Source: CALRBF01 sp041164045 (GTDB taxonomy: Bacteria; Patescibacteriota; Minisyncoccia; SW-4-49-11). Taken from it: DNA of 10,492 nt. The notes beneath the pieces are model-generated. The model saw only the letters and a list, made by a program, of their open reading frames with translations. It was not told where the DNA came from and made no database searches. This document shows, piece after piece, positions 1 through 8,137 of the stretch. A program made the position numbers and the translations under genes. Position 1 is the first letter of the stretch, and each line of letters begins with the position of its first letter. Location: positions 1 through 10,492 of the forward strand of contig JBEAQD010000033.1 in the NCBI GenBank assembly GCA_041164045.1. Direction: 5' to 3'.

Positions 1-1133
1 TTTTCTAAAGTAAAGCTCATATTTTTGAGGACTTTATTTTCGTCATAGCCAAAATTTATATTCTCAAATTCTAGAATATGTTTGGTTTTCTTTCTTTTTA
101 TTCCTGATTTATCTTCTTCTAAAGTTAAATTTGAATCTAGACCAATAATCTCTTGTACTCTCACCCAAGCGGCTAGAGCTCCTTGTAGACTGCCTACTAT
201 GGAACCTAAGATTCTTAATGGTTCAAAAAATTTTTGGGCATAGGCTAAAAATCCTATCAAAAGTCCAATTGTAATACTACCTGATATAATAAAACTAACT
301 CCCACTACCAAGAGAATAATCTGAGCTATATTAGCCACAAAAGTATATAGCGGAGCTATATTATCATTGAGAATATTAGTTTGTATTTTTGTTTTGTATA
401 CAGCCTCACTAATTTTATTAAAACTACTCTGATAATAATCTTGGATTTGGAAAGCTACTATGGCATTGAAGTTTAGTAATCCTTCTTGTACTTCTGAGGA
501 AAGAGACCCTTGATTTTCTAAGCCTACTTTATTAATTCCTTCTATAAATGGAGTGGCTATTCTGGTGATTATTAGAATTATAAAGGTTAAAATAAAGACT
601 ATACTAGCTAATTGCCAATTCAAATATAGCATCATCCCAGCAATTCCAATCAGAGAAAAGAAAAGCGAGGTAAATCTCAAAACCCCTTCTGATAGAAATT
701 GGTTAATTCTATTAGTGTCATTATTAATTCTTGAAATCAGATCCCCCGCTTTATTACGATTAAAAAAGTCTATAGGCAGGCTCTGTAGTGATGAGAAAAC
801 TTTTGCTCTCAAACGAAATAAAACTCTCTGTGAGACATAACCCATAATTCTAGCCTGTCCATAAGCTGCAATGGCTGAGATAATAAATAGTAATACAAGC
901 CCCAAAGACATTAAGGCTAAAGTCTGTATATCTTTATTAGCAATTGGTCCATCAATGGCTCTTGTGATGATATATGGGGTTATAACTCCTGTTCCAATAT
1001 TTATGAGTACGGTGATTATAATAATAATTAAATTTTGCCTCTCCCCTACAAAAAGTGGTAAAATTGTAGCTAAAGACTCTGAAAAAGATGTCTTGTCTTG
1101 TTTGTTTTGTGATAAATTATATGGATTTTTCAT
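1..1133 (-). CDS. ABC exporter half-transporter, second subunit (3' end cut by window edge)
   Basis: I read this frame directly; it has no stop before the left edge, leaving about 377 residues. The protein is a type I ABC exporter subunit fused in the order membrane domain then nucleotide-binding domain. The membrane part has several hydrophobic segments (roughly residues 33-58, 70-95, 155-190, 260-295) and an intracellular-loop stretch typical of exporters (PIDFFNRNKAGDLISRINND, about 121-140). The nucleotide-binding domain begins near residue 352 (ILEFENINFGYDENKVLKNM) and is cut before Walker A, so its ATPase motifs cannot be judged. The ATG is 2 bases after the stop of the neighbouring ABC gene, indicating translational coupling. 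No Shine-Dalgarno sequence is visible. Because the neighbour has a degenerate ATPase site, I infer this is the canonical partner of a heterodimeric exporter (TM287/288, LmrCD type). The substrate is unknown. Confidence 0.9.
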   Translation of the reverse strand, partial: MKNPYNLSQNKQDKTSFSESLATILPLFVGERQNLIIIIITVLINIGTGVITPYIITRAIDGPIANKDIQTLALMSLGLVLLFIISAIAAYGQARIMGYVSQRVLFRLRAKVFSSLQSLPIDFFNRNKAGDLISRINNDTNRINQFLSEGVLRFTSLFFSLIGIAGMMLYLNWQLASIVFILTFIILIITRIATPFIEGINKVGLENQGSLSSEVQEGLLNFNAIVAFQIQDYYQSSFNKISEAVYKTKIQTNILNDNIAPLYTFVANIAQIILLVVGVSFIISGSITIGLLIGFLAYAQKFFEPLRILGSIVGSLQGALAAWVRVQEIIGLDSNLTLEEDKSGIKRKKTKHILEFENINFGYDENKVLKNMSFTLE

Positions 1134-1135
1134 AC

Positions 1136-2866
1136 TTAGGTGGTTTGTTGACTTTGCCATATTTGGGCATATTCAATAGAAGTCTGTAAGAGATTTTTAT
1201 GCTTACCTGTTGCTAATAACTCTCCTTCCATAATTAAGATAACCTGGTCATAATCTTGAATTGGTTCGATTTTTTGAGTAATAGATATAAGAGTTAATTC
1301 AGGATAATTCTGGAATAAAGCCTCTATAATATCGTTTTCTGTCTTAATATCTACTCTAGCTGTGAAGTCATCTAAGAGCAATAATTTTGGGTTTCTAACT
1401 AGGGCTCTTGCTAACATTATTCTTTGTTTCTGTCCTCCAGATAAATTACTTCCTCTTTCACTAATTTTGGTATTGATACCATTTGGTAGGGATTGTACTA
1501 TTTCTGATACATTGGAAGTTTGTAATGCTTTTGTATAATCTGTATCTGAGACTGTAGTATTGAATAATATATTCTCTCTGAGTGAGGTATTGAATAAAAT
1601 ACTTTCTTGAAAAACAAGCCCCATATTCTTGAAAATATAATCTTGGTCCCAGTCTTGAAGAGGGATATCATCAATTAAAATTTGTCCAGAAGTTGGCTTT
1701 ATCAAACCACTAATTAAAGATAATATAAGGCTTTTACCTGAACCAGTTGGTCCTATGATAGCATTTTTTGTATTTGGTTCAATTGTAAAAGAAACATTTT
1801 TTAGCAAACATTTATCATTAAGTTCATAAGACACTTGGTCAAAAGTAACCTTGCCTTGTACTGGTTTTTGGATTAAATTTTTATTATTTAATTTAGGAGA
1901 TTCCGGAGCTTTGAGAACTTTTTGAATTCTAGCTAGCGACACAAAGCCTCTGGAAATAAAATTACTCACAAATCCTAAAATAAAAATTGGGGTTATTAGA
2001 AGGTTAAAGTATGAAATAAAGGCACTGAACTCTCCTATAGTTAAATCTTCTATCATAACCTGTCTACCACCAAACCAAATAATTGTGACAATGGCAAAAT
2101 TAGAAACTAGATTAATTGTAGGAATAAGACTTGAGAATAAATTTATAATCTTAAAGCCAACATCTCTACCCTGCTGATTTACATTGTCAAATTTACTATT
2201 CTCATAATATTGAGAGTTTAGTACTCTTATCAGCATAGCCCCCAATACACTTTCATTAATGACTTTATTAATTTTGGATAAAATTTCTTGAGATGAGCGA
2301 AATAATTTGGATATATTTTTAAAAATAAAAGCAAAAACTCCTATAATAATTGGTAATGAAATAATAGCAATCAGAGCTAGTCTAATATTAATAGTAAATA
2401 ACAATACTACACTACCAATTAGAATGATTAAAGCCGAAAAAATACTAGCAAAACCCTGCGATATTATATCCTTAACCTGTTCTACATCGGATGTAATATT
2501 AGTAAATAATTCAGATGAATCTTGCTCATTAATAAATCTAATAGGTTGAGATAAAATTTTCTTTATCAGAGAATCTCGCAAATCTCTAGCTACATTTTCT
2601 GCTACATATACACTAATAATAGTTTGTACTAAAGAAATTAATAAAACAGATATAGTTATCACAACTAATAACCATATATCTGAGGATATCTTATATATAC
2701 CTCCATTTTGACTAAAATTATCTATACTATTTCCTAATATTCTTGGAATTAGTAAATTGGCTCCGTTGGATATAAAAACAAGTATAGTCAAGAAAGCAGC
2801 CCAGCCTATATATGGTTTTATAAAATTTAAATCAATTTTAGGATTTTTTGCCTTTGATTTCTGCAT
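1136..2866 (-). CDS. ABC exporter half-transporter, degenerate-site subunit of a probable heterodimer
   Basis: A 576-residue full-length half-transporter: six-helix membrane domain (about residues 20-310) followed by a nucleotide-binding domain (about 340-576). Visible motifs are Walker A GPTGSGKS (about 372-379), Q-loop VFQ (about 420), signature LSGGQ (about 475-479) and Walker B LLLLDD (about 495-500). The catalytic glutamate after Walker B is aspartate, the D-loop reads ARVD instead of SALD, and the switch histidine is glutamine (ITQKI, about 531). The Asp and Gln substitutions are those known from the TM287 subunit of heterodimeric exporters, where one of two ATP sites is catalytically weak. 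The next gene starts 2 bases after this stop and is the likely partner. The start lies 37 bases after thyX in an A/T-rich gap without a Shine-Dalgarno site. Export of lipids, peptides or drugs is possible; the sequence does not say which. Confidence 0.93.
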   Translation of the reverse strand: MQKSKAKNPKIDLNFIKPYIGWAAFLTILVFISNGANLLIPRILGNSIDNFSQNGGIYKISSDIWLLVVITISVLLISLVQTIISVYVAENVARDLRDSLIKKILSQPIRFINEQDSSELFTNITSDVEQVKDIISQGFASIFSALIILIGSVVLLFTINIRLALIAIISLPIIIGVFAFIFKNISKLFRSSQEILSKINKVINESVLGAMLIRVLNSQYYENSKFDNVNQQGRDVGFKIINLFSSLIPTINLVSNFAIVTIIWFGGRQVMIEDLTIGEFSAFISYFNLLITPIFILGFVSNFISRGFVSLARIQKVLKAPESPKLNNKNLIQKPVQGKVTFDQVSYELNDKCLLKNVSFTIEPNTKNAIIGPTGSGKSLILSLISGLIKPTSGQILIDDIPLQDWDQDYIFKNMGLVFQESILFNTSLRENILFNTTVSDTDYTKALQTSNVSEIVQSLPNGINTKISERGSNLSGGQKQRIMLARALVRNPKLLLLDDFTARVDIKTENDIIEALFQNYPELTLISITQKIEPIQDYDQVILIMEGELLATGKHKNLLQTSIEYAQIWQSQQTT

Positions 2867-2903
2867 ATAATTTATTTTGTTCAGTGTAAAAAATTATGCA
2901 GAA

Positions 2904-4559
2904 TTAACTTCTGTCCACAAACTCATCTCTAGAACAAGGATCTGGTTTGGTAATATGTTCTGGAATCATAGCTTGTAATAATGATTCACTATTAGCTCCT
3001 AATTTGGCTATATCATAAGCTAATTGTCTATAATTAATATGTCCTCCCGGTCTGACTCTAAGTTGTGTCATATAGCTAATTTCCTTAGGGGAAGCATGGA
3101 AAAATGAAGTAAAAATATGAGCAAATGGGAGTAGTTGCGTATAAATATATTGAGGAAACCAATCATATTGTGAACTTAAATCTACAAATTCTTGTAATTT
3201 GGTATAGTATTGTTGCAAATCCTGCTCAAATTCTTGTCTAATCTCTTTGAGAGCTGGGTTTTTGGTCAAATATAACGGTAAAGTATACCCTGTATAGAGA
3301 CTTGCTTTATAATTACTAGTGTTCAAAATTGGAATGTATCTACCCCAAGCTCGATGCCGATTCAAGTCTCTTAATTCAGAGTTAGAGCAAGTGAGTACAA
3401 AACTATGGGTATTGACTCGAAATAAATTACCCATTTGTTTGTGATGGTTGAAGTCTTTGAACAAAATTTTAGAAATATATGCCTTTTGTTCTATATTCAA
3501 ATTATCTATGAATTGTAAAATTGAATGAATATTGGCATTGGGATATATAGTTATAATATGTTGTAATAAAATTATAGTTCCCGCACTTAAACTCATATCT
3601 AATAAGTCTGCTTTGAGTTTATGGCAAGTAATAGTATTTGCAAACTCTAAAGATTTGGTGATTTTTAGATATTCTTCTAGATACTGCTGTAGTATATTCA
3701 AGTTTTGATTGGTAATAGTATCTGCCTCAGTATGCCTGATTAAATCTGGAGCTTCTGGAGTATATTTTAGTCTTTCAGCTACACTATCTTCCGGGGCAAA
3801 AAGTATTTCTAATTGCTCAGCAAGACAGACTAAGTTATATTCATTGGAGGCCTTGAAAACTGATATTAATCTAGCCCATTCTCTGGCTGAGGTAATATAG
3901 GCTAAAGAAGTCTTATTCATAAGACCAGAGGGTAAAAAGTATCTAGTAGAGTCAAAAACCCTTGCAACTAGAGCTCCTGCTTCTGACTTATTATTCTCAT
4001 CTATGTTATATACTCTTGTGTATTCGGTAGTTAATTTGTCTTGATAATATTTGTACTTTTCTAGGGAATATTGCTGTAAATCTAATAATTTCTGATTAAT
4101 ATTATCAAAGTTTTCTGAAGTTTTATCCACTCCTATACTATCCAGTCCCAAAGGCTTACTATTGCCAAAATCCTGATATCTAGTAGATCTTTGTTGTCCT
4201 CCACCGACACTAGTTTCATTAAAAAATATAGTAGAATAATGATCTGGAATTTGTTCAATATAAGCAAAAAGTTGTGCCATATCTGCTACTGAGGAATGGC
4301 CATAATTGCGAAAAATATTAGCTAATTTTTCATTAGCATTACTGCCTGCTTTTCTAATTTCTTGGAATAACTCCTCTGCTGATAGGGATGATCTTGAAAA
4401 CCTAGCTCCTGCGAAAGCCATAATAGATGCAGTTTGTTTGCCTGAATTTGGTAAAGCGGTTCTAACTGTATAGCCGGTACGAGAATCAGTAACCGAGACT
4501 ATGACTAAATCTGTTTTATCCTTGTCCGAGATACTAAATTTAAAGTTTGATTTATTCAT
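2904..4559 (-). CDS. thyX: Flavin-dependent thymidylate synthase, long two-domain form
   Basis: Makes dTMP from dUMP using methylene-tetrahydrofolate, FAD and NADPH. At 551 residues it is about twice the usual ThyX (roughly 220-250), and ThyX-like motifs occur in both halves. The first half has NYGHSS (about 85-90), QQRSTRYQ (about 122-129) and a RYFLP...SAREWARLI stretch (about 206-232). The second half has LNRHRAWGRYIP (about 399-410) and RVRPGGHINYRQ (about 501-512). The classical RHRxxSxNxxSxRY motif is not intact in either half; the SxRY-like part sits in the first and the RHR part in the second. I infer a duplication in which the halves share the active-site residues. Adjacent dcd supplies deoxyuridine nucleotide, which strongly supports the assignment. 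The ATG is 7 bases after the dcd stop. Which residues bind FAD and dUMP in this long form is uncertain. Confidence 0.85.
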   Translation of the reverse strand: MNKSNFKFSISDKDKTDLVIVSVTDSRTGYTVRTALPNSGKQTASIMAFAGARFSRSSLSAEELFQEIRKAGSNANEKLANIFRNYGHSSVADMAQLFAYIEQIPDHYSTIFFNETSVGGGQQRSTRYQDFGNSKPLGLDSIGVDKTSENFDNINQKLLDLQQYSLEKYKYYQDKLTTEYTRVYNIDENNKSEAGALVARVFDSTRYFLPSGLMNKTSLAYITSAREWARLISVFKASNEYNLVCLAEQLEILFAPEDSVAERLKYTPEAPDLIRHTEADTITNQNLNILQQYLEEYLKITKSLEFANTITCHKLKADLLDMSLSAGTIILLQHIITIYPNANIHSILQFIDNLNIEQKAYISKILFKDFNHHKQMGNLFRVNTHSFVLTCSNSELRDLNRHRAWGRYIPILNTSNYKASLYTGYTLPLYLTKNPALKEIRQEFEQDLQQYYTKLQEFVDLSSQYDWFPQYIYTQLLPFAHIFTSFFHASPKEISYMTQLRVRPGGHINYRQLAYDIAKLGANSESLLQAMIPEHITKPDPCSRDEFVDRS

Positions 4560-4566
4560 AATATTT

Positions 4567-5145
4567 TTAATCTTTTATTTTCTCAAAATTTTTATGCATA
4601 TCACTAGCTTGAACTCCTCTGGAATCATAATATTTACTACCAAGAGATGATGTTCCGTAAGGTTTTTGAGCTGGGGTTTTGAGTTCATAAAAAGCAATTT
4701 GAGCAATTTTCATCTCAGGATAAAGACGAATTGGGACAGTGTTGGTGTTTACAAATTCCAAAGTAGCATTAAGCTTATTGCCTGGATCAATAAATCCTGC
4801 CGTAGTATGTACAATTAAACCATACCTAGCTAGCGAACTTTTGCCCATAATTTGGCAGGCATACTTTTCATTACAACCAAAGTAATCTTTGGTTACTCCT
4901 AATATAAATTGCCCTGGATGAATTACAAAATATTCATCTGGACTAGACAATACAACTTTTTCCATAAACTCATGAATAGGTTTTTTGGGATCTATACATT
5001 CAAATTTATGATTATTGAATATCATAAATTCATAACCTAATAAGACATCATAGCTAGCTGGTTGTAATCTATTCTCATCAAATCCTGTAATGGTAATGTC
5101 CCCCAACTCTAATGCTTTTTTTATATCTATATCCGATAACTGCAT
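4567..5145 (-). CDS. dcd: dCTP deaminase (possibly bifunctional with dUTPase)
   Basis: Converts dCTP to dUTP, feeding dUMP to thymidylate synthase. The 192-residue length fits the trimeric dCTP deaminase/dUTPase superfamily. Visible family motifs are QPASYDVLLG (28-37), GKSSLARYGL (101-110), TTAGFIDPG (114-122) and TLEF, with the expected catalytic glutamate at 130. The TAGFIDPG wording resembles the bifunctional dCTP deaminase/dUTPases more than the E. coli enzyme, and no separate dut gene is visible here, so direct production of dUMP is possible; this is inference. The C-terminal lid (YGTSSLGSKYYDSRG, 163-177) differs from the E. coli version. It lies 12 bases after ftsX and 7 bases before thyX, so pyrimidine supply and dTMP synthesis appear co-transcribed. 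No Shine-Dalgarno site precedes the ATG. Confidence 0.93.
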   Translation of the reverse strand: MQLSDIDIKKALELGDITITGFDENRLQPASYDVLLGYEFMIFNNHKFECIDPKKPIHEFMEKVVLSSPDEYFVIHPGQFILGVTKDYFGCNEKYACQIMGKSSLARYGLIVHTTAGFIDPGNKLNATLEFVNTNTVPIRLYPEMKIAQIAFYELKTPAQKPYGTSSLGSKYYDSRGVQASDMHKNFEKIKD

Positions 5146-5157
5146 ATCTTGCTTAAC

Positions 5158-6087
5158 TTAAACTTTAAGATATCTATTAATTGCAATAAGACTGCTTCCG
5201 ACTCCCAAAGTAATTCCTACAGCTAATTGTATTCCAATAATTAAGAAAGATTTATTCAATACATATTCACTTGGTGATTGGGCTCCAGAGATAAAACTAG
5301 TAATAGTTTGTGAAATCAATAATACAACTACGAATAATATCAAAAAGCTAATAAATGTTCCAAAAACCCCGAACAAAACTCCTTCTACAAAAAACGGACC
5401 TTTAATTTGTGAATCACTAGCTCCTACCAATCTCATAATTTCAATTTCTTGTCTATAGGAGTATAATGTCAAACGAATTGTATTATAGGTGATAAGCACA
5501 GCAATAGTAGCCAATACAACAATCACACTAATACCAACATTTCGAGTTACTTTAATGACATTATTCAATCTATCAATAATTTCTTTAGAGGTGCTTTTTT
5601 GATAATCTGTTTCTTGAATAGTAGATTCTTTATACTCTGAGGATAATAAAGTATCATTAATACTTTGATAAAAATTACTACTCTCAGCTTTAATGGTCAA
5701 GGTTACAGGAAGCGGATTTTCATCTAGAACTTGCAGGGATTGTATAATGGAAGGGTTATCCTTATAAGTTTCTTTAAACTTTTCTAAAGCCATTTCTTTG
5801 GTAATCAAATTTGTCTCTTTGACACCCTCTATTGATTTGACATAATCTATAAATTGATTAACTTGAGACTCCTCTAGTCCTTCTTTCAAATATACACTAA
5901 TATCAACTCTTTCCTGTATCCCACTCAAAGCATCACTACTAATCTGATTAATTACCATAAAAAATCCAAGCCCAAATAAAGTCAAGACCATTATACTAGT
6001 AGTAGCAATAGATAAGAAAATATTGCGTCCAAAGTTTTGAAATCCGTATTTTATACTGCGAATAATAGTAGAGAAGAATAAGTCCAT
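5158..6087 (-). CDS. ftsX: Cell-division protein FtsX (permease-like subunit of FtsEX)
   Basis: The membrane partner of FtsE; in known bacteria FtsEX couples ATP hydrolysis to activation of peptidoglycan hydrolases at the division site. The 309 residues show the family layout: cytoplasmic N-terminus, first membrane helix (about 23-47), a large extracytoplasmic domain (about 50-180, opening with VDISVYLKEG), then three helices (about 184-204, 232-260, 281-303). The conserved cytoplasmic stretch YNTIRLTLYSYRQEIEIMRL (about 201-220), continuing into VGAS, is the classic FtsX signature. The start is 17 bases after the ftsE stop. The hydrolase or adaptor it controls is not in this window; the next gene is dcd. 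Confidence 0.95.
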   Translation of the reverse strand: MDLFFSTIIRSIKYGFQNFGRNIFLSIATTSIMVLTLFGLGFFMVINQISSDALSGIQERVDISVYLKEGLEESQVNQFIDYVKSIEGVKETNLITKEMALEKFKETYKDNPSIIQSLQVLDENPLPVTLTIKAESSNFYQSINDTLLSSEYKESTIQETDYQKSTSKEIIDRLNNVIKVTRNVGISVIVVLATIAVLITYNTIRLTLYSYRQEIEIMRLVGASDSQIKGPFFVEGVLFGVFGTFISFLILFVVVLLISQTITSFISGAQSPSEYVLNKSFLIIGIQLAVGITLGVGSSLIAINRYLKV

Positions 6088-6088
6088 A

Positions 6089-6106
6089 TAATTAATGTTT
6101 ATCTTT
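6089..6106 (-). repeat. 18-bp direct repeat, copy 2 (leader of ftsX)
   Basis: The 18-bp string AAAGATAAACATTAATTA on the minus strand runs from the ftsE stop codon to 1 base before the ftsX ATG. It is identical to the copy at 6797-6814. Confidence 0.7.
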
Positions 6107-6791
6107 ATATAATATATTTACCATCAAGACTATCTCGAATAATCTTACCTTTATCAAGGCTAATAACTCTTTTATTAATACTATTTACAACCTCTTTGTT
6201 ATGTGTAGCAAAGATAATAGTAGTTTTGAGCTGTTCATTGATTTTGAGTAATAAATTGACAATATCCCAGCTATTAAATACATCTAAGTTACCAGTTGGC
6301 TCATCAGCTAATAATACTTTTGGCTCATTGATTAAAGCTCTGGCAATAGCTATTCTTTGCCTTTCTCCTCCAGACATTTGACTAGGAAATTTATTAGCCT
6401 TCGCCCCCATACCAACAATATTCAAGAATCTAGGGACTTTTCTACTAATTTCCAAATTATCCTTCCCTAATATCTCCATAGCAAAAGCAATATTTTCAAA
6501 AGCTGTTTTACTTGGTAAAAGTTTAAAATCTTGAAATATAATACCTAAAGACTGTCTATGTCTTGGCATATCTCCATACCTTAGATCATTAACTCTGGTT
6601 TTACCCAAGAAAACTTCCCCCTTATCTGGCTTTTGCTCTCCTGTAATTAGTTTCATCAAAGTAGACTTTCCAGCACCACTCTGACCTACCAAAACCACAA
6701 ATTCACCATCTTCAATTTTTAAGTTTATATTTTCTATAGCAAAAGATTCCTCTTCGCCATATTTTTTGGTTACATTTTTAAATAAAATCAT
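6105..6791 (-). CDS. ftsE: Cell-division ATP-binding protein FtsE
   Basis: The cytoplasmic ATPase of the FtsEX complex. The 228-residue stand-alone nucleotide-binding domain has the expected length. Walker A GQSGAGKST (36-44), Q-loop IIFQDFKLLP (84-93), signature MSGGERQR (139-146), Walker B VLLADEPTGNLD (159-170) with its catalytic glutamate at 164, and switch histidine FATH (194-197) are all intact. The wording around Walker B and FQDFKLL is characteristic of FtsE, and ftsX follows directly, which settles the assignment against other ABC ATPases such as LolD. It begins 8 bases after the prfB stop; prfB-ftsE-ftsX is a common bacterial gene order. The leader contains an 18-bp sequence repeated before ftsX. 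Confidence 0.96.
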   Translation of the reverse strand: MILFKNVTKKYGEEESFAIENINLKIEDGEFVVLVGQSGAGKSTLMKLITGEQKPDKGEVFLGKTRVNDLRYGDMPRHRQSLGIIFQDFKLLPSKTAFENIAFAMEILGKDNLEISRKVPRFLNIVGMGAKANKFPSQMSGGERQRIAIARALINEPKVLLADEPTGNLDVFNSWDIVNLLLKINEQLKTTIIFATHNKEVVNSINKRVISLDKGKIIRDSLDGKYII

Positions 6792-6796
6792 ATTTC

Positions 6797-6814
6797 TAAT
6801 TAATGTTTATCTTT
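6797..6814 (-). repeat. 18-bp direct repeat, copy 1 (prfB end and leader of ftsE)
   Basis: Same 18-bp string as at 6089-6106. Here it encodes the last codons of prfB (KDKH then stop) and ends 5 bases before the ftsE ATG. An exact 18-bp match ahead of two consecutive genes suggests copying or a shared leader function, though low-complexity A/T sequence weakens this. Confidence 0.65.
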
Positions 6815-7882
6815 TTTGATAAGTACTGAGGTAATAATTTCATCTAAATCACCAGACAAAACCTTATCTACATCAGTTGTCTCAAAACCACTTCTCTGGT
6901 CTTTTACCAATTTATATGGATTCATTACATAAGATCGAATATGATTACCCCATGAAATCGAGACATCCTCAGTATGAGATTGTAGCTCCTGTTTATGCTC
7001 GGATTGCCTCAACTCCCATAGCTTTGATTTCAAGATATTCATAGCCAATGCTTTATTCTGCAACTGCGACCTCTCGGTCTGAATAGCCACCACAATACCA
7101 GTCGGAATATGAGTGATTCTGACCGCTGAGTCAGTGGTATTAACACTTTGTCCCCCAGCTCCTTGAGAACGATAGACATCCACCTTGATATCATTAGGAT
7201 TAACAACAATATCACTCGAGCTAATTTCATCTATTTCAGGCAAAACCTGCACCATCACGAATGAGGTATGTCTTAATCCCGCAGCATTGAATGGAGAGAC
7301 CCTTACTAATCTATGCACACCTCTTTCTTGGCGAAAAATCCCATAAGCATATTGACCCTTTATCTGTAATAATGAACGCTTTATACCAGCCTCTTGGCCT
7401 TGTATATATTCTATCACATCTATTTCAAAATTTCGAGACTTACCGTAGGCAATATACATTTTAGTGATTATTTCAGCAAAATCCTGAGCATCTACTCCAC
7501 CAGCTCCTGCCTGTATGAACAGCAGGGCATTACCAGCATCATACTCTTCATCAAAGAACATCTCCTGCCAATAAGTGTTAACTTGTTTTTCTAAATTTTT
7601 TAATTCATCAACTAAATCAGGCTCTGGTTCTAGAATTAATTGCTCTATAAATTCAATACTCTCAGGAATACTCTCCAAATCCTGTATTTTTTTTTGAGTA
7701 TGAGAGAGTTTTTTTAAAACAATTTGAGCCTGTTCCGGATTATCCCAAAGATTTGGGTTTTCAGACTGGGCAATGTATATATTTAAGTCTTGTTTTAGCT
7801 TATCAAAGTTAATTCCAAGCTCAATTTGTCTCCACTTCTCTTTAATTTCACCTAAGATATGATGAGCCTGATCGATGGTCAT
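6800..7882 (-). CDS. prfB: Peptide chain release factor 2 (RF2)
   Basis: Terminates translation at UGA and UAA. The 360 residues match the class I release-factor length. The stop-reading motif is SPF (196-198, RLVRVSPFN), which marks RF2 rather than the PxT motif of RF1. The peptidyl-hydrolysis motif GGQ is at 243-245 (RSQGAGGQSVNTTDSAVRIT). The N-terminal coiled region contains NPNLWDNPEQAQ (42-53), a typical RF2 stretch. The frame is continuous from ATG to stop: the in-frame UGA +1 frameshift that autoregulates many prfB genes is absent. The ATG directly abuts the stop of the upstream 84-residue gene. An RF2 gene fits the use of TGA as a true stop in two neighbouring genes. Confidence 0.97.
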   Translation of the reverse strand: MTIDQAHHILGEIKEKWRQIELGINFDKLKQDLNIYIAQSENPNLWDNPEQAQIVLKKLSHTQKKIQDLESIPESIEFIEQLILEPEPDLVDELKNLEKQVNTYWQEMFFDEEYDAGNALLFIQAGAGGVDAQDFAEIITKMYIAYGKSRNFEIDVIEYIQGQEAGIKRSLLQIKGQYAYGIFRQERGVHRLVRVSPFNAAGLRHTSFVMVQVLPEIDEISSSDIVVNPNDIKVDVYRSQGAGGQSVNTTDSAVRITHIPTGIVVAIQTERSQLQNKALAMNILKSKLWELRQSEHKQELQSHTEDVSISWGNHIRSYVMNPYKLVKDQRSGFETTDVDKVLSGDLDEIITSVLIKKDKH

Positions 7883-8137
7883 TTACTTTAAGTTACGAAT
7901 CACTTCTCGTACATGAGGCATAGCTCTATTTACAACACCATGGTCTGGGTGAGAATATAGTTTATTTTCTATCTGTCTACCATATCTAACAGTACTTTCC
8001 TTATTAATAGGCTTAAATTCTGACCCATATACCCTCGTAAAAGCTTGATGTACCGCTTCTGCTTCTGGACTACCTTTTGTAAATCTACCAGCCTCACAAA
8101 TTTGCTTAATAACGTCTTTTACCACCATATATTTCAC
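7883..8137 (-). CDS. Small protein of unknown function (84 aa)
   Basis: I do not recognise this protein. It is soluble-looking with no signal peptide or membrane segment, rich in charged residues and histidines (EAEAVHQAF, SHPDHGVV, MPHVREVIRN), and probably mostly helical. The first possible start is GTG, whose GTGA overlaps the TGA stop of the upstream 93-residue gene; an ATG three codons on (first base 8128) is the alternative. The stop is immediately followed by the prfB ATG, so the gene is translationally linked on both sides. The tight overlap and lack of interrupting stops support a real gene. Confidence 0.75.
   Translation of the reverse strand: MKYMVVKDVIKQICEAGRFTKGSPEAEAVHQAFTRVYGSEFKPINKESTVRYGRQIENKLYSHPDHGVVNRAMPHVREVIRNLK

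Noticed and set aside
553..1179. Two plus-strand open frames (95 and 102 aa)
   Set aside because: They are antisense shadows of the ABC exporter subunit that I could read continuously on the minus strand from 1133 to the edge.
2307..2549. Plus-strand open frame, 80 aa
   Set aside because: Antisense to the membrane domain of the first ABC subunit; no recognisable features.
3709..3900. Plus-strand open frame, 63 aa
   Set aside because: Antisense to thyX; no recognisable features.
6196..6381. Plus-strand open frame, 61 aa
   Set aside because: Antisense to the Walker B and signature region of ftsE.
7039..7594. Open frames of 63 aa (minus) and 66 aa (plus) inside prfB
   Set aside because: Both overlap conserved RF2 sequence in other frames.
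7790..7830. CTTTGA string in prfB resembling the RF2 frameshift site
   Set aside because: It is not in the reading frame, the continuous frame matches RF2 across it, and a TAA would precede it in the alternative frame.
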